Shown here piece by piece: positions 1 through 8,342 of a stretch of 22,488 bases of DNA (positions are counted from its first letter, which is position 1; every line of letters starts with the position of its first letter). The stretch is from the NCBI GenBank assembly GCA_937941715.1, contig CALDGX010000105.1, positions 1-22,488 on the forward strand, written 5' to 3'. Under the pieces are notes generated by a model. It was not told the origin of the DNA, searched no databases, and saw nothing but the letters and a program-made list of their open reading frames with translations. The position numbers were made by a program, and so were the translations under genes. The stretch comes from an uncultured Chloracidobacterium sp. GTDB taxonomy: Bacteria > Acidobacteriota > Blastocatellia > Pyrinomonadales > Pyrinomonadaceae.

Positions 1-290
1 GCTCGTCTGGCGGTCAAACTATGCGCGACATAGATGGAGGCAATGCACCCGCCGAACTTAACCTGATCGGGAGGACCACTGCCGATGCCGAATACGAACT
101 CGACCGTTTTCTCGACGATGCCTTTATGGCGTCGCTGCCTCGTGTCCGCATTATTCACGGCTTTGGCACCGGAGCTCTCAAGAACTATGTACATCATTTT
201 CTAAAGAACAGCGACCTGGTCGAAAGATTCGAATTTGCCCCGTCCAGCCAGGGCGGAAACGGTGCTACGATCGCGGATTTGAAAAGTTGA
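1..290 (+). CDS. mutS2: MutS2 endonuclease, C-terminal Smr domain (5'-truncated)
   Basis: The open frame enters from the left edge (frame of base 3) and ends at TGA 288-290, so only the C-terminus of a longer protein is present. The visible part is a Smr domain. It starts with a conserved L-N-L-x-G-R segment, followed by an amphipathic helix, the signature HGFGTGAL, and a GG-N-G-A-T-I terminal strand. In MutS2 this domain is the nicking nuclease module attached to a MutS-like ATPase; the family acts on branched DNA or on collided ribosomes, depending on the species. The order MutS2-Smr then dnaG fits a housekeeping locus. A stand-alone Smr protein cannot be excluded because the upstream part is missing, but the RIIHGxGTGAL form is typical of MutS2. 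The ATG at 21 is internal, not a start. Confidence 0.85.
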   Translation, partial: SSGGQTMRDIDGGNAPAELNLIGRTTADAEYELDRFLDDAFMASLPRVRIIHGFGTGALKNYVHHFLKNSDLVERFEFAPSSQGGNGATIADLKS

Positions 291-313
291 AGCCCGAACA
301 TTTTGAACGTATT

Positions 314-337
314 TCGCACCAAAGGCCCTTTGTGCGA
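314..337 (+). other. near-perfect hairpin in mutS2-dnaG gap
   Basis: TCGCACCAAAGG is followed almost directly by CCTTTGTGCGA, giving a stem of about 11 bp with one bulged base and a very short loop. It lies 24 bases after the mutS2 stop. No T-run follows, so it is at best a weak or factor-assisted terminator, or an RNA 3'-end stabiliser. The rest of the 134-base gap (291-424) shows nothing convincing: no clear promoter for dnaG was found. Confidence 0.35.
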
Positions 338-424
338 TACTTGTCGCCTGCTGTCTTGAAAATTTCCGGTTAGCGGGCAAAATGGCAAACGTTTCGGTTA
401 ATGTAGACGCCACGTTCGTAGAGA

Positions 425-2269
425 ATGCTCTATCCCCAGTACTTCATCGATGACCTTAAGAACCGTGCTGATCTGGTGCGGATAATACAGCCGTATGCTC
501 AGGATCTGAAGAAGAAAGGGGCAAATTGGATGGCGTGTTGTCCGTTTCATCAGGAAAAAACGCCGTCCTTCTCGGTCAACCCGAGCAAAGGGTTCTATAA
601 GTGCTTCGGCTGCGGCAAGGGTGGTACGGCATTCAACTTCCTTATGGAAATGGAAGGTCTAAACTTCCCTGAGGCCGTCAAACGGGTGGCGGAGATCTCC
701 GGCGTGATTCTGCCCGAACCTGTCGATGACGAAAGTTATGAACGCGGCAAAAAGCAGCGTGAAGAGAAAAAGAAGCTTGCCGATCAGATAATCGAATTGA
801 ACCAGATCGCTCTCGAATACTGGGAAAGCGAGTTTCAGGGCAAGAAGGCAAAGGCCGCTCGGGAATATCTATCAGGACGGGGCATCTCGGATGAGATCCA
901 AAGGGCATTCCGCCTGGGTTACTCACCTGACAGTTGGGACGGCCTATTGTCTATATTGCGAAGCAATGGTGCTGACGAAAAGGTCATCGAGCAATCAGGA
1001 TTGGTTTCGGTAAATGAGGAAAAGGAAAGGATATACGATAAATTCCGCGGCAGGATAATGTTCCCTGTCCTGGATGTTAACGGCAGACCGGTGGCGTTCG
1101 GAGCAAGGGCGATGGGTGACGACCAACCCAAGTACCTCAACTCACCAGAGACTGCAGCGTATACCAAAGGCCAGCACCTTTACGGCCTGTTTCAATCGAA
1201 GGACGAGATCCGGAAGAAAAAGTTTGCGATACTCGTCGAGGGCTACCTCGACCTTATCGCTCTCTACCAATTCGGAATTCGAAATGTTACTGCCAGCTTG
1301 GGGACGGCATTTACACCAGAGCAATCCAAACTGCTCAGCCGCTTTGCCAAAAAGGTCGTCATCAACTACGACGGCGACAGTGCCGGTATCAAAGCAGCCA
1401 GACGAGCGATCGAGCATCTGCTTCCTCAAGAGTTTGATATCAAGGTACTGGTTCTTCCGGACGGCAAGGACCCTGACGACTTTGTCAGACAAAATGGCGC
1501 CGATGCCTACAACGAACTGCGCGGCAGGGCGACCCCGTTCCTTCGGTTCGCTCTCGACGCTTCCGTAGCCGGGCGTAAGCTGAACAACGCTAAGCAAAAG
1601 GCCGAAGCCATCGAAGATTTCTTACCCGTCATATCCATGATCGGTAACAACATCCAGCGTCGAGAGAGCTTCGATCAGGCGATGACCTTCTTTCAGATAG
1701 ACGACGCCGGTCTTCGCCGGGAACTCTGGACCTCGCTGAAAAGTGGCGGCAACTACTACGAACAAACGCTGACCCAGCGAGTGTCTCGGTCGTCCCGAGC
1801 AAAAACCACGGTTGCCGAACGCCGACTGCTGGAATTGCTGGTTTTTGACCGTGCTCTCCGCGACGCGATCATTCCGCAGCTTGAACCAAGTGATTATGAG
1901 GATCTCGCCACCGCTGAACTGTTTGAGGCATTCATTGCGATCAGTCGCGAGAATAAGGACATTACCCAGGAGACCATTCTTGAGCACATCGGTGACGACG
2001 AAACCTCGGTCGATCTTGCCCATTTGCTGCTGAAAGGCGAGCCGAGACGCGAGCACGACGAGGTGTTGGACGCCGTAATTCGCGAAGCCGAAAATTGTGT
2101 ATTTACGCTGCGGAGTATGGCTATCGCCAATCGGATACTCGAGATCAGTCGTGAGGCGGCTCTGGCGGAACAGTCGGGCGACACCGAACTTTTTAACCAG
2201 CTAACCTACGAACAACTCGAACTCGAAAAAATACGCCGTGAACTTCAACGTCGTATCACTGAATTGTGA
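425..2269 (+). CDS. dnaG: DNA primase DnaG
   Basis: This 614-residue protein synthesises RNA primers at the replication fork in partnership with the replicative helicase. The N-terminal CHC2 zinc-binding domain has ligands C39, H42, C60 and C63 in the context CCPFHQEKTPSF...FYKCFGCGKGG. The catalytic core follows, with a TOPRIM fold: the glutamate of VEGYLD at residue 272 and the metal-binding pair D316/D318 in NYDGDSAG, then the PDGKDPDDF segment. The remaining 200 residues or so are the less conserved helicase-interaction region. Length and start match the family (the zinc finger begins near residue 38, as in other DnaG proteins). The start is ATG 425, with only a weak GAG upstream. rpoD follows after 121 bases, the common dnaG-rpoD arrangement. 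Its stop codon overlaps the likely rpoD promoter. Confidence 0.97.
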   Translation: MLYPQYFIDDLKNRADLVRIIQPYAQDLKKKGANWMACCPFHQEKTPSFSVNPSKGFYKCFGCGKGGTAFNFLMEMEGLNFPEAVKRVAEISGVILPEPVDDESYERGKKQREEKKKLADQIIELNQIALEYWESEFQGKKAKAAREYLSGRGISDEIQRAFRLGYSPDSWDGLLSILRSNGADEKVIEQSGLVSVNEEKERIYDKFRGRIMFPVLDVNGRPVAFGARAMGDDQPKYLNSPETAAYTKGQHLYGLFQSKDEIRKKKFAILVEGYLDLIALYQFGIRNVTASLGTAFTPEQSKLLSRFAKKVVINYDGDSAGIKAARRAIEHLLPQEFDIKVLVLPDGKDPDDFVRQNGADAYNELRGRATPFLRFALDASVAGRKLNNAKQKAEAIEDFLPVISMIGNNIQRRESFDQAMTFFQIDDAGLRRELWTSLKSGGNYYEQTLTQRVSRSSRAKTTVAERRLLELLVFDRALRDAIIPQLEPSDYEDLATAELFEAFIAISRENKDITQETILEHIGDDETSVDLAHLLLKGEPRREHDEVLDAVIREAENCVFTLRSMAIANRILEISREAALAEQSGDTELFNQLTYEQLELEKIRRELQRRITEL

Positions 2270-2275
2270 TATAAT
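2267..2275 (+). promoter_or_regulatory. extended -10 promoter for rpoD, overlapping the dnaG stop codon
   Basis: The sequence TGATATAAT is a perfect extended -10 (TG-n-TATAAT). Its first three bases are the TGA stop of dnaG. No good -35 hexamer sits 16-18 bases upstream, which is normal for extended -10 promoters. The start point would fall near 2282, leaving a leader of about 110 bases before the rpoD ATG. The match is seen directly; activity is inferred. Confidence 0.6.
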
Positions 2276-2390
2276 CTGGATTTTTAAACCCGCCGGTGCG
2301 AATGAAACTATTCCCACGCTTTCGGCGTTAGAATCTTATTCGCGAACAACGATAATAGCGAAGAGATAATCAAAGTTTTTTGACGATTTT

Positions 2391-4124
2391 ATGGCTGATT
2401 ACGACGAAAAAGAAGACTTGATGGATCGCTTGGTAGCTCTCGGCAAGCGAAAGAAATTTCTAAGCCTGGACGATCTGCATCGCCAGATCCCCGAGAACAT
2501 GATGTCCGCCGACGACCTGGAGGACGTACTTGACCGGCTCGAGGGAGCTAATATCTCGGTCGCCGAGACCGACGCACAACTTTTGGAGCGTGCTTCCAGC
2601 CTCGCCCTCGACGAAGAAGAGGAAGAGGAATCGGCAGATGAGGACGATCTCGATCTGGACCTGTCGGCCGGAGCACTGGATAAATCGAACGACCCCGTAC
2701 GCCTTTACCTCCGTGAAATGGGCGTTGTGCCCTTGCTCAACCGCGAGGGTGAGGTCACTATCGCTCAACGAATCGAGCGGGGACAGATCAAGACGCATAA
2801 GGCGATCTCGCGGTCGCCCATTGCCGTCGAACGACTTGTCAAGATCGGCGAAGACCTCGTCGAGGGCCGTGCCAGTATCCGCGAAACAGTGGTCTTTTCA
2901 GAACAGGCCGAAATATCGGTCGAGGAGGACAAGGCCGAGGAATATATGCGCTGGACCCTTGAGGGCATCGCTAATATCAAAGAGCATTTTCACGTCGCTT
3001 TGAAAACGTGGATCTCGCTCATCAACGAGCAGAAAAAGGCTGCCGGCAAGAAATCGAAAAAGGTTCTCACGCTCAAACGAAAAACAGCCCGGCTGAGACT
3101 CGAGATCGCTCAGGAGATCAAACAGCTCAACCTTACTGAAAATTCGAATCAGAAGATGATCGCCGCGATACGCAAGGTGGTCACGGATATTCAGGCAGCG
3201 GAACGCGCGATCAAGAAGGCCGAAGAAAAGCTCGAAAAGAAGCCCGCCGCAGCTGAAAAGAAAGAATTGATCGCCAAGATCGCCGAGGCGAATGCCGCTC
3301 TGGCCGCGATCGAGGAAACCTATCATCTGCCGACGGTCGAGATCAAGCGGTCGTACAAGACCATCAGCGTCGGCGAATATGACACCAACAAGGCAAAACG
3401 TGAACTTGTTGAGGCCAATCTCCGCCTTGTCGTATCGATCGCAAAGAAATATACCAATCGCGGCCTGCAGTTCCTCGACCTGATACAGGAAGGCAACATC
3501 GGTCTGATGAAGGCCGTCGATAAGTTCGAATGGCGTCGCGGTTATAAGTTTTCGACATACGCGACGTGGTGGATCCGGCAGGCTATCACACGCGCTATCG
3601 CCGATCAGGCCCGCACGATCCGTATCCCGGTGCACATGATCGAAACGATCAACAAATTGATTCGTACGTCGCGTTTACTCGTACAGGAACTCGGCCGTGA
3701 ACCGACCAGCGAGGAGATCGCCAAGCGCATGGACATCCCTGTGTCCAAGGTGCGTAAAGTCCTCAAGATCGCTCAAGAGCCGATCTCGCTGGAAACTCCG
3801 ATCGGCGAAGAAGAAGATTCGCATCTGGGCGATTTTATCGAAGATCGATCGATCTTGAATCCTGCAGAATCGGTCACGTTTTCGAACCTTCGCGAGATCA
3901 CGGACGAAGTGCTCGCAACGCTGACGCCGCGAGAGGAAAAGGTCATCAAAATGCGTTTTGGGCTTGGAAATACGGGCTCGGAACACACCCTCGAAGAGGT
4001 TGGTCAGCACTTTGCGGTAACACGCGAACGTATTCGTCAGATCGAGGCAAAGGCGCTGAGAAAGCTTCGTCATCCGTCGCGGTCACGCCGGTTGAAGGCG
4101 TTCCTCGAAGGCAAACAGTCTTAG
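2391..4124 (+). CDS. rpoD: primary sigma factor RpoD (sigma-70)
   Basis: This 577-residue housekeeping sigma factor directs RNA polymerase to -35/-10 promoters. Region 1.1 covers about residues 1-65. An acidic run (about 70-95) leads into region 1.2 (SNDPVRLYLREMG). A long lysine/alanine/glutamate-rich, probably coiled-coil, non-conserved insert fills about residues 150-320. Region 2 begins at N343 (NLRLVVSIAKKY); the -10-reading and melting part includes T389-Y-A-T-W-W-I-R-Q397. Region 3 follows, then region 4 with LTPREEKVIKMRFGLG. The -35-binding helix-turn-helix lies at about 533-563 (VTRERIRQIEAKALRKLRHP). Presence of region 1.1 and the full 2.3-2.4 signature marks it as the essential sigma, not an alternative one. 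No strong Shine-Dalgarno is visible before ATG 2391. Confidence 0.97.
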   Translation: MADYDEKEDLMDRLVALGKRKKFLSLDDLHRQIPENMMSADDLEDVLDRLEGANISVAETDAQLLERASSLALDEEEEEESADEDDLDLDLSAGALDKSNDPVRLYLREMGVVPLLNREGEVTIAQRIERGQIKTHKAISRSPIAVERLVKIGEDLVEGRASIRETVVFSEQAEISVEEDKAEEYMRWTLEGIANIKEHFHVALKTWISLINEQKKAAGKKSKKVLTLKRKTARLRLEIAQEIKQLNLTENSNQKMIAAIRKVVTDIQAAERAIKKAEEKLEKKPAAAEKKELIAKIAEANAALAAIEETYHLPTVEIKRSYKTISVGEYDTNKAKRELVEANLRLVVSIAKKYTNRGLQFLDLIQEGNIGLMKAVDKFEWRRGYKFSTYATWWIRQAITRAIADQARTIRIPVHMIETINKLIRTSRLLVQELGREPTSEEIAKRMDIPVSKVRKVLKIAQEPISLETPIGEEEDSHLGDFIEDRSILNPAESVTFSNLREITDEVLATLTPREEKVIKMRFGLGNTGSEHTLEEVGQHFAVTRERIRQIEAKALRKLRHPSRSRRLKAFLEGKQS

Positions 4125-4151
4125 AACGTGTCCGTCCGGAAAGAGACGGCA

Positions 4152-4194
4152 GAAAGGCGACGGATCGTTTCCGTCGCCTTTCTTTTTCTTTTTC
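4152..4194 (+). terminator. rho-independent terminator of rpoD
   Basis: There is a perfect 12-bp stem, GAAAGGCGACGG (4152-4163) and CCGTCGCCTTTC (4171-4182), with a 7-base loop. It is followed by a T-rich run TTTTTCTTTTTC. It lies 27 bases after the rpoD stop and separates the housekeeping cluster from the next gene. Confidence 0.93.
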
Positions 4195-4211
4195 AACCAG
4201 CAAAAATCTCC

Positions 4212-4241
4212 TTGACAACGATCTCGGCGGGGGAATAACAT
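4212..4241 (+). promoter_or_regulatory. sigma-70-type promoter for the secreted Cys-rich protein
   Basis: A consensus -35 TTGACA (4212-4217) is followed after 18 bases by TAACAT (4236-4241), four of six matches to TATAAT. It sits just after the rpoD terminator and 22 bases before the next start codon, so the leader would be very short, with a good GAAGGA ribosome-binding site at about 4254-4259. Confidence 0.6.
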
Positions 4242-4263
4242 CGAGGGTCAAAAGAAGGAAATT

Positions 4264-5016
4264 ATGGCTGACCGACTTCGTCTCACCGTACTGATCATCG
4301 TCCTTTTTGGCTCACTTTGCGCCGTCGTTCCTGCACAACAGCCATCGGGTCCGCCCCAACCGCTCGACATGGGCCAATTGGCGGGCCAAGTCCGTCAGGA
4401 AGCGGAACGTCAGCTTCCGATATGGGAACGTATATTCGAAGCTCTTGAAATGGAAACGGAGTATGATCCGGAGAAGATCGCCGGCTTCTGCCTGAGAAGC
4501 GGCAGATCAACGCTTGAGTGTCAACTGAATGTGGTCACCGGCTTTGTTGCGTTTCAAATGATCGTTGGCGATGATGTAACCGATGACGGCGCCGAAAAAC
4601 TAAAGGTACTGCTCAACAAATTCGCTCAGTGCGGCCGAGCCGGCAGTTGTGCCCAATTCGAGAAGGAACTGAAGAGCCGTGTCGTCGGCAACGTGGCTTC
4701 ATCCGGGGCAGGCGTGGGCGAGTTTGACCCTGAAAAAGTCTACAATATCTGTCTCTCGCAACAGGACCCTAAGAATCCCTGTACGAAACAATTTTGCTTT
4801 AATGCAGCCGTAATGGGTGGTTCGTTTCTCCTTATGTTCTCCACCGGCAATGAAAATCCCAGCACGCCCGAGCAGCGGGAATTAAAGGCACGAACAGATC
4901 GCCTGGTCGAAAAACTCAACGCCTTCACACGCAAAGTCGGTCAAACGGCCGCCGACAAGGACTGTAAGGATGGTCTTCCGCCTATGGCCTTGCCGCCAAA
5001 TGAAAATAACGATTGA
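4264..5016 (+). CDS. secreted cysteine-rich protein with duplicated module, function unknown
   Basis: No family was recognised for this 250-residue protein. Residues 1-24 form a Sec signal peptide ending in VPA before QQ. The LC in the hydrophobic part is not a proper lipobox, so export as a soluble periplasmic or secreted protein is more likely than a lipoprotein. The mature part has eight cysteines (76, 86, 123, 129, 163, 173, 178, 234), consistent with disulfides. It contains two related modules, at about residues 66-121 and 153-221. Each starts with E-[Y/F]-D-P-E-K-[I/V], has a C-L pair, and has two cysteines exactly nine residues apart. Each then continues with a hydrophobic helix and a K/L-rich helix. 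The gene has its own promoter, a good ribosome-binding site and a terminator, so it is probably a single-gene unit. Confidence 0.8.
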   Translation: MADRLRLTVLIIVLFGSLCAVVPAQQPSGPPQPLDMGQLAGQVRQEAERQLPIWERIFEALEMETEYDPEKIAGFCLRSGRSTLECQLNVVTGFVAFQMIVGDDVTDDGAEKLKVLLNKFAQCGRAGSCAQFEKELKSRVVGNVASSGAGVGEFDPEKVYNICLSQQDPKNPCTKQFCFNAAVMGGSFLLMFSTGNENPSTPEQRELKARTDRLVEKLNAFTRKVGQTAADKDCKDGLPPMALPPNENND

Positions 5017-5052
5017 TCATACTAAGTTTTGATTGGACGAGTTCGAATAGAT

Positions 5053-5087
5053 AGGCGTTAGGTCTCATGACTTACGCCTTTTTCTTA
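5053..5087 (+). terminator. rho-independent terminator after the secreted Cys-rich protein
   Basis: AGGCGT (5053-5058) pairs with ACGCCT (5074-5079), with a few further pairs inside the imperfect loop. TTTTTCTT follows directly. It lies 37 bases after the stop codon of the 250-residue protein. Confidence 0.7.
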
Positions 5088-5137
5088 TTCGCATGTGAGT
5101 TCGTGTAGAATTCATCTGTTCAGTTCGTCGTGTATTA

Positions 5138-8100
5138 ATGCCTGCGATAATTTTCCGATCGATCTGTCTTTTTCTGGTCTGCCTCGTTGCCGCATCGATA
5201 CCGGTTCGCTCAGAGCAGCTTTCCGTTAAGAAATACACCATCGCGGACGGCCTGGCCCGTGACTTCATTAACCGAATTCGGCAGGATTCACATGGCTATA
5301 TTTGGTTCTGCACAACCGAAGGGATCTCGCGATTCGACGGTTATGCGTTCACAAATTATGGTGTTGCCGAAGGTTTGCCGCATCGGATCGTGAGTGATTT
5401 CCTGGAGACCAGAGATGGTGAACTTCTGTTTGCAACACTTGCCGGCGTCGTACAGCTAAACGTAGAACGAGGCGATACCACATCGCCGCATTTTATGACA
5501 GTTTCTCTCGACGCAGGCGACGAAAAGGCACGTTCCGCCACACGCATTGTCGAAGATCGCGATGGCTCGGTTTGGGTTGGCACGGCCGGGGGGCTCTTTC
5601 GATTGACCAAGACAGATGGCCAATGGCGTTCCGAACGAGTCAGGACGGAGATCGACGCAAAACAGAACGTCGATCTATCGAGCATCAATACACTGATGAT
5701 CGAACGTAATGGCACTCTTTGGGTCGGAAGTGCATTCTATGGTGTATTTCGACGCAGGGCCGATGGCGGCTTTGACAGATTTACTGAAAAGAACGGATTA
5801 GCGCAGAACGGGATCAGCGATATTTATCAGGACAGGTCAGGAAAGGTTTGGGTCGGGACAGGAAATGGACTTACGCTACTTGTTGACGATCCGAAACCAA
5901 ACGAAAACGTCTCACAGCGTAATTATCTTGAAAAAGATGGTCTGTTGACCAACTTCATCGAGACAATTTTCGAATCGTCCGACGGCCGGATCTGGATAGG
6001 CACACGCGGCGGGCTCAATCTTTTGAGTGACCCGAAGACAAATTCAGGTCGATCATTTATTGGATACACTCCGGAAAATGGCCTGCAGCATGTGCGCATT
6101 ACTACGATAATTGAGGACACTGACAACAATCTATGGCTCGGTGCCGAAAGCGGCGGTGCGGTCAAAATGCCGCTGGTGGGATTCACTTCATATTTCGGTT
6201 CTGACGGACTCGGCACCGCCCGAATTTCGCAAATTCTTGCCGGGCCCAACAATGAGCCGTATTTTCTTACAACCCGTTCAGGCTCGCTGAGGCCGCCCAT
6301 CATTAATCGTTTCGACGGCAGAACGCTGGTCAATGAGACGCCGCCCTCATTAGAAAATACGACGCTGACCTGGGGCTGGAACGATCTGATCGCATATGAC
6401 GACAAGTCCGGCGAATGGTGGATCGCAACGGCGAATGGCGTTTTCAGATATATCGCTCAGGGCGACCTGTCCTCAGCTTCGCTTATTAAGGTTTACACCG
6501 TCGCTGATGGCCTGGACGACAACCACATCTTTCGACTCTGGATCGATGCCGAACGCAATCTCTGGATCTCGACCATCGGCGGCGATTCGCACACGATCGT
6601 GAATCGTCTGAGCCGCGAAACCGGTCAGATCACCGCATTCGACGTTGTCGATAAGGCTCTTGATTCGGCCGCCACGGCATTTGCTGACGGTGGAGATGGC
6701 AGCGTCTGGATCGGGCTTTATAGCGGAGGCTTACTTCGGTACAAGGACGGCAAAATGTCCCGGCTCACAACGGCGGATGGTGTCCCGGCAGGCTTTGTCA
6801 GGGACCTTTTTGTCGATAGCAAACAGCGGTTGTGGATCAGCACCGCGATCGGCGGCGTTGGCAGGATCGATGACACTTCGCCGGAAAAGCCCGAGATCAC
6901 CGTAATGACCGTCCGAGACGGGCTTTCGAGCGACCAGGTAACGAACGTGATCGAAGACAAATTTGGCCGCCTCTATTTCGGTACCGGACGCGGCATCGAC
7001 CGATTCGATCCGGAAACAGGTAGAATGCAGCATTTCACGACCGCCGACGGCCTGGCCGACAATTTTGTGAACGTCGCATTATCTATGAAAGACGGTACGC
7101 TGTGGTTCGGCACGTTGTACGGGCTCTCGAGTTTCTCTCCGCAACCCGACAGGCCGCGGAACGCACCGAAAACATTGATCAGCAGCGTCGCCGTAAACGG
7201 AGAACGGCGTTCTATCGGTGAGCTTGGAAAAGCCGACGTTCAGCTGCCCGATCTCGATCCGTCGGCGAATCAGGTCGAGATCGATTTCGTCAGTCTGAGC
7301 TTCGCGGCCGGTGAAAGGCTGGCGTACCAATATAGATTCGGCGACAACGAAAATTGGAGCCTACCGACCAAAGACCGTAAAGTAACTCTTCCGAACCTTT
7401 CGTCCGGACAATTCCGGTTCGAAGTTCGAGCGTTAAACTCAGCTGGCCAATTCAGCGACCAACCTGCACGCGTTTCATTTCGCATTCTGTCGCCGATATA
7501 TTTACGATGGTGGTTCATCGCGATCGCGGCCATTCTGTTGATGATGTTGATCTATGGTTCGTATTCATATCGAACCGCAAGATTGCGCGAGATAAACGCT
7601 GCTCTTGAAGAAGCACGTTCGGCAGAAGAACGACTCAGGCTGTCACGCGAAGAGCGGATCGCCGAACTCGAAAGCGTCCGCTCGCGAATTGCGACAGACC
7701 TTCACGACGACATTGGAGCGAGCCTGACTCAGATCGCGGTTCTCAGCGAAGTGGCCCAAACACAGGCACGCAACGGCACATTCGATGAGGGACCATTAAC
7801 CAAAATATCAGACGTTTCTAATGAACTCGTCGGGACAATGAGCGACATCGTTTGGTCGATAAACCCTGCGAAGGACCATTTGAGTGATCTGACCCAGCGC
7901 ATGCGTCGGTTTGCCGCTGATGTTTTGGCGGCTCGATCGATAAAGTTCCACTTCGCCGGAGGCGAAACTGCAAATCAGACCGTTATCGGTTCTAATCTGC
8001 GTCGCGAGGTATTCCTGATCTTTAAGGAATCGATCAATAACGTCGCAAAGCACTCGAACGCAAAGAATGTTCGGGCAACGCTCGATGTTGCCGGCGGCCA

Positions 8101-8281
8101 TCTGCGGTTGTCGGTCGAGGATGACGGTGGCGGTTTCGACACGTCCCGCGACGATTATCGCACCGGCAACGGTCTGAACAATATGGAACGTCGGTCTCGT
8201 GAAATGGGCGGCGAATTTTCGGTCAGTTCCAGGCTCGATGGCCCGACTGTTGTTGTAGCAAAGTTCCCCGTTGAAAGTTGA
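5138..8281 (+). CDS. propeller-sensor (Reg_prop / Y_Y_Y) histidine kinase
   Basis: This 1047-residue membrane sensor kinase has a signal peptide at 1-25. Residues of roughly 30-690 are an extracytoplasmic beta-propeller region of repeated Reg_prop units (recurring DGL-x-x-N/D, D-R/S-x-G-x-[IVL]-W-[IVF]-G-T patterns). A Y_Y_Y immunoglobulin-like domain covers about 700-780 (AYQYRFGDNENWS). One membrane helix sits near 790-810, followed by a short coiled-coil. The HisKA_3 dimerisation helix carries the phosphorylated H856 in ATDLHDDIGASLTQ. The ATPase domain has an N-box (E964, N968), a G1 box DDGGGF at 995-1000 and GNGLNNM. The architecture is complete and intact. Its ligand is unknown; related propeller sensors often sense sugars or other envelope signals. 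The response-regulator gene follows directly. No clear ribosome-binding site precedes ATG 5138. Confidence 0.93.
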   Translation: MPAIIFRSICLFLVCLVAASIPVRSEQLSVKKYTIADGLARDFINRIRQDSHGYIWFCTTEGISRFDGYAFTNYGVAEGLPHRIVSDFLETRDGELLFATLAGVVQLNVERGDTTSPHFMTVSLDAGDEKARSATRIVEDRDGSVWVGTAGGLFRLTKTDGQWRSERVRTEIDAKQNVDLSSINTLMIERNGTLWVGSAFYGVFRRRADGGFDRFTEKNGLAQNGISDIYQDRSGKVWVGTGNGLTLLVDDPKPNENVSQRNYLEKDGLLTNFIETIFESSDGRIWIGTRGGLNLLSDPKTNSGRSFIGYTPENGLQHVRITTIIEDTDNNLWLGAESGGAVKMPLVGFTSYFGSDGLGTARISQILAGPNNEPYFLTTRSGSLRPPIINRFDGRTLVNETPPSLENTTLTWGWNDLIAYDDKSGEWWIATANGVFRYIAQGDLSSASLIKVYTVADGLDDNHIFRLWIDAERNLWISTIGGDSHTIVNRLSRETGQITAFDVVDKALDSAATAFADGGDGSVWIGLYSGGLLRYKDGKMSRLTTADGVPAGFVRDLFVDSKQRLWISTAIGGVGRIDDTSPEKPEITVMTVRDGLSSDQVTNVIEDKFGRLYFGTGRGIDRFDPETGRMQHFTTADGLADNFVNVALSMKDGTLWFGTLYGLSSFSPQPDRPRNAPKTLISSVAVNGERRSIGELGKADVQLPDLDPSANQVEIDFVSLSFAAGERLAYQYRFGDNENWSLPTKDRKVTLPNLSSGQFRFEVRALNSAGQFSDQPARVSFRILSPIYLRWWFIAIAAILLMMLIYGSYSYRTARLREINAALEEARSAEERLRLSREERIAELESVRSRIATDLHDDIGASLTQIAVLSEVAQTQARNGTFDEGPLTKISDVSNELVGTMSDIVWSINPAKDHLSDLTQRMRRFAADVLAARSIKFHFAGGETANQTVIGSNLRREVFLIFKESINNVAKHSNAKNVRATLDVAGGHLRLSVEDDGGGFDTSRDDYRTGNGLNNMERRSREMGGEFSVSSRLDGPTVVVAKFPVES

Positions 8282-8342
8282 AACGTTCGCGCTACCCGAA
8301 CGGGCGGCGCAGATAGTTGGTTTTTCGTTTAGTATTATTGAG

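Noticed and set aside
2898..3635. 245-codon open frame on the - strand opposite rpoD
   Set aside because: It is the antisense shadow of the sigma factor's coiled-coil insert and region 2, with leucine/phenylalanine-rich composition arising from the lysine/glutamate codons of rpoD.
8271..8342. TTG start at 8271 for the response regulator, overlapping the kinase stop
   Set aside because: The 24 additional residues match no receiver domain, and ATG 8343 gives the normal family length; kept only as an alternative.
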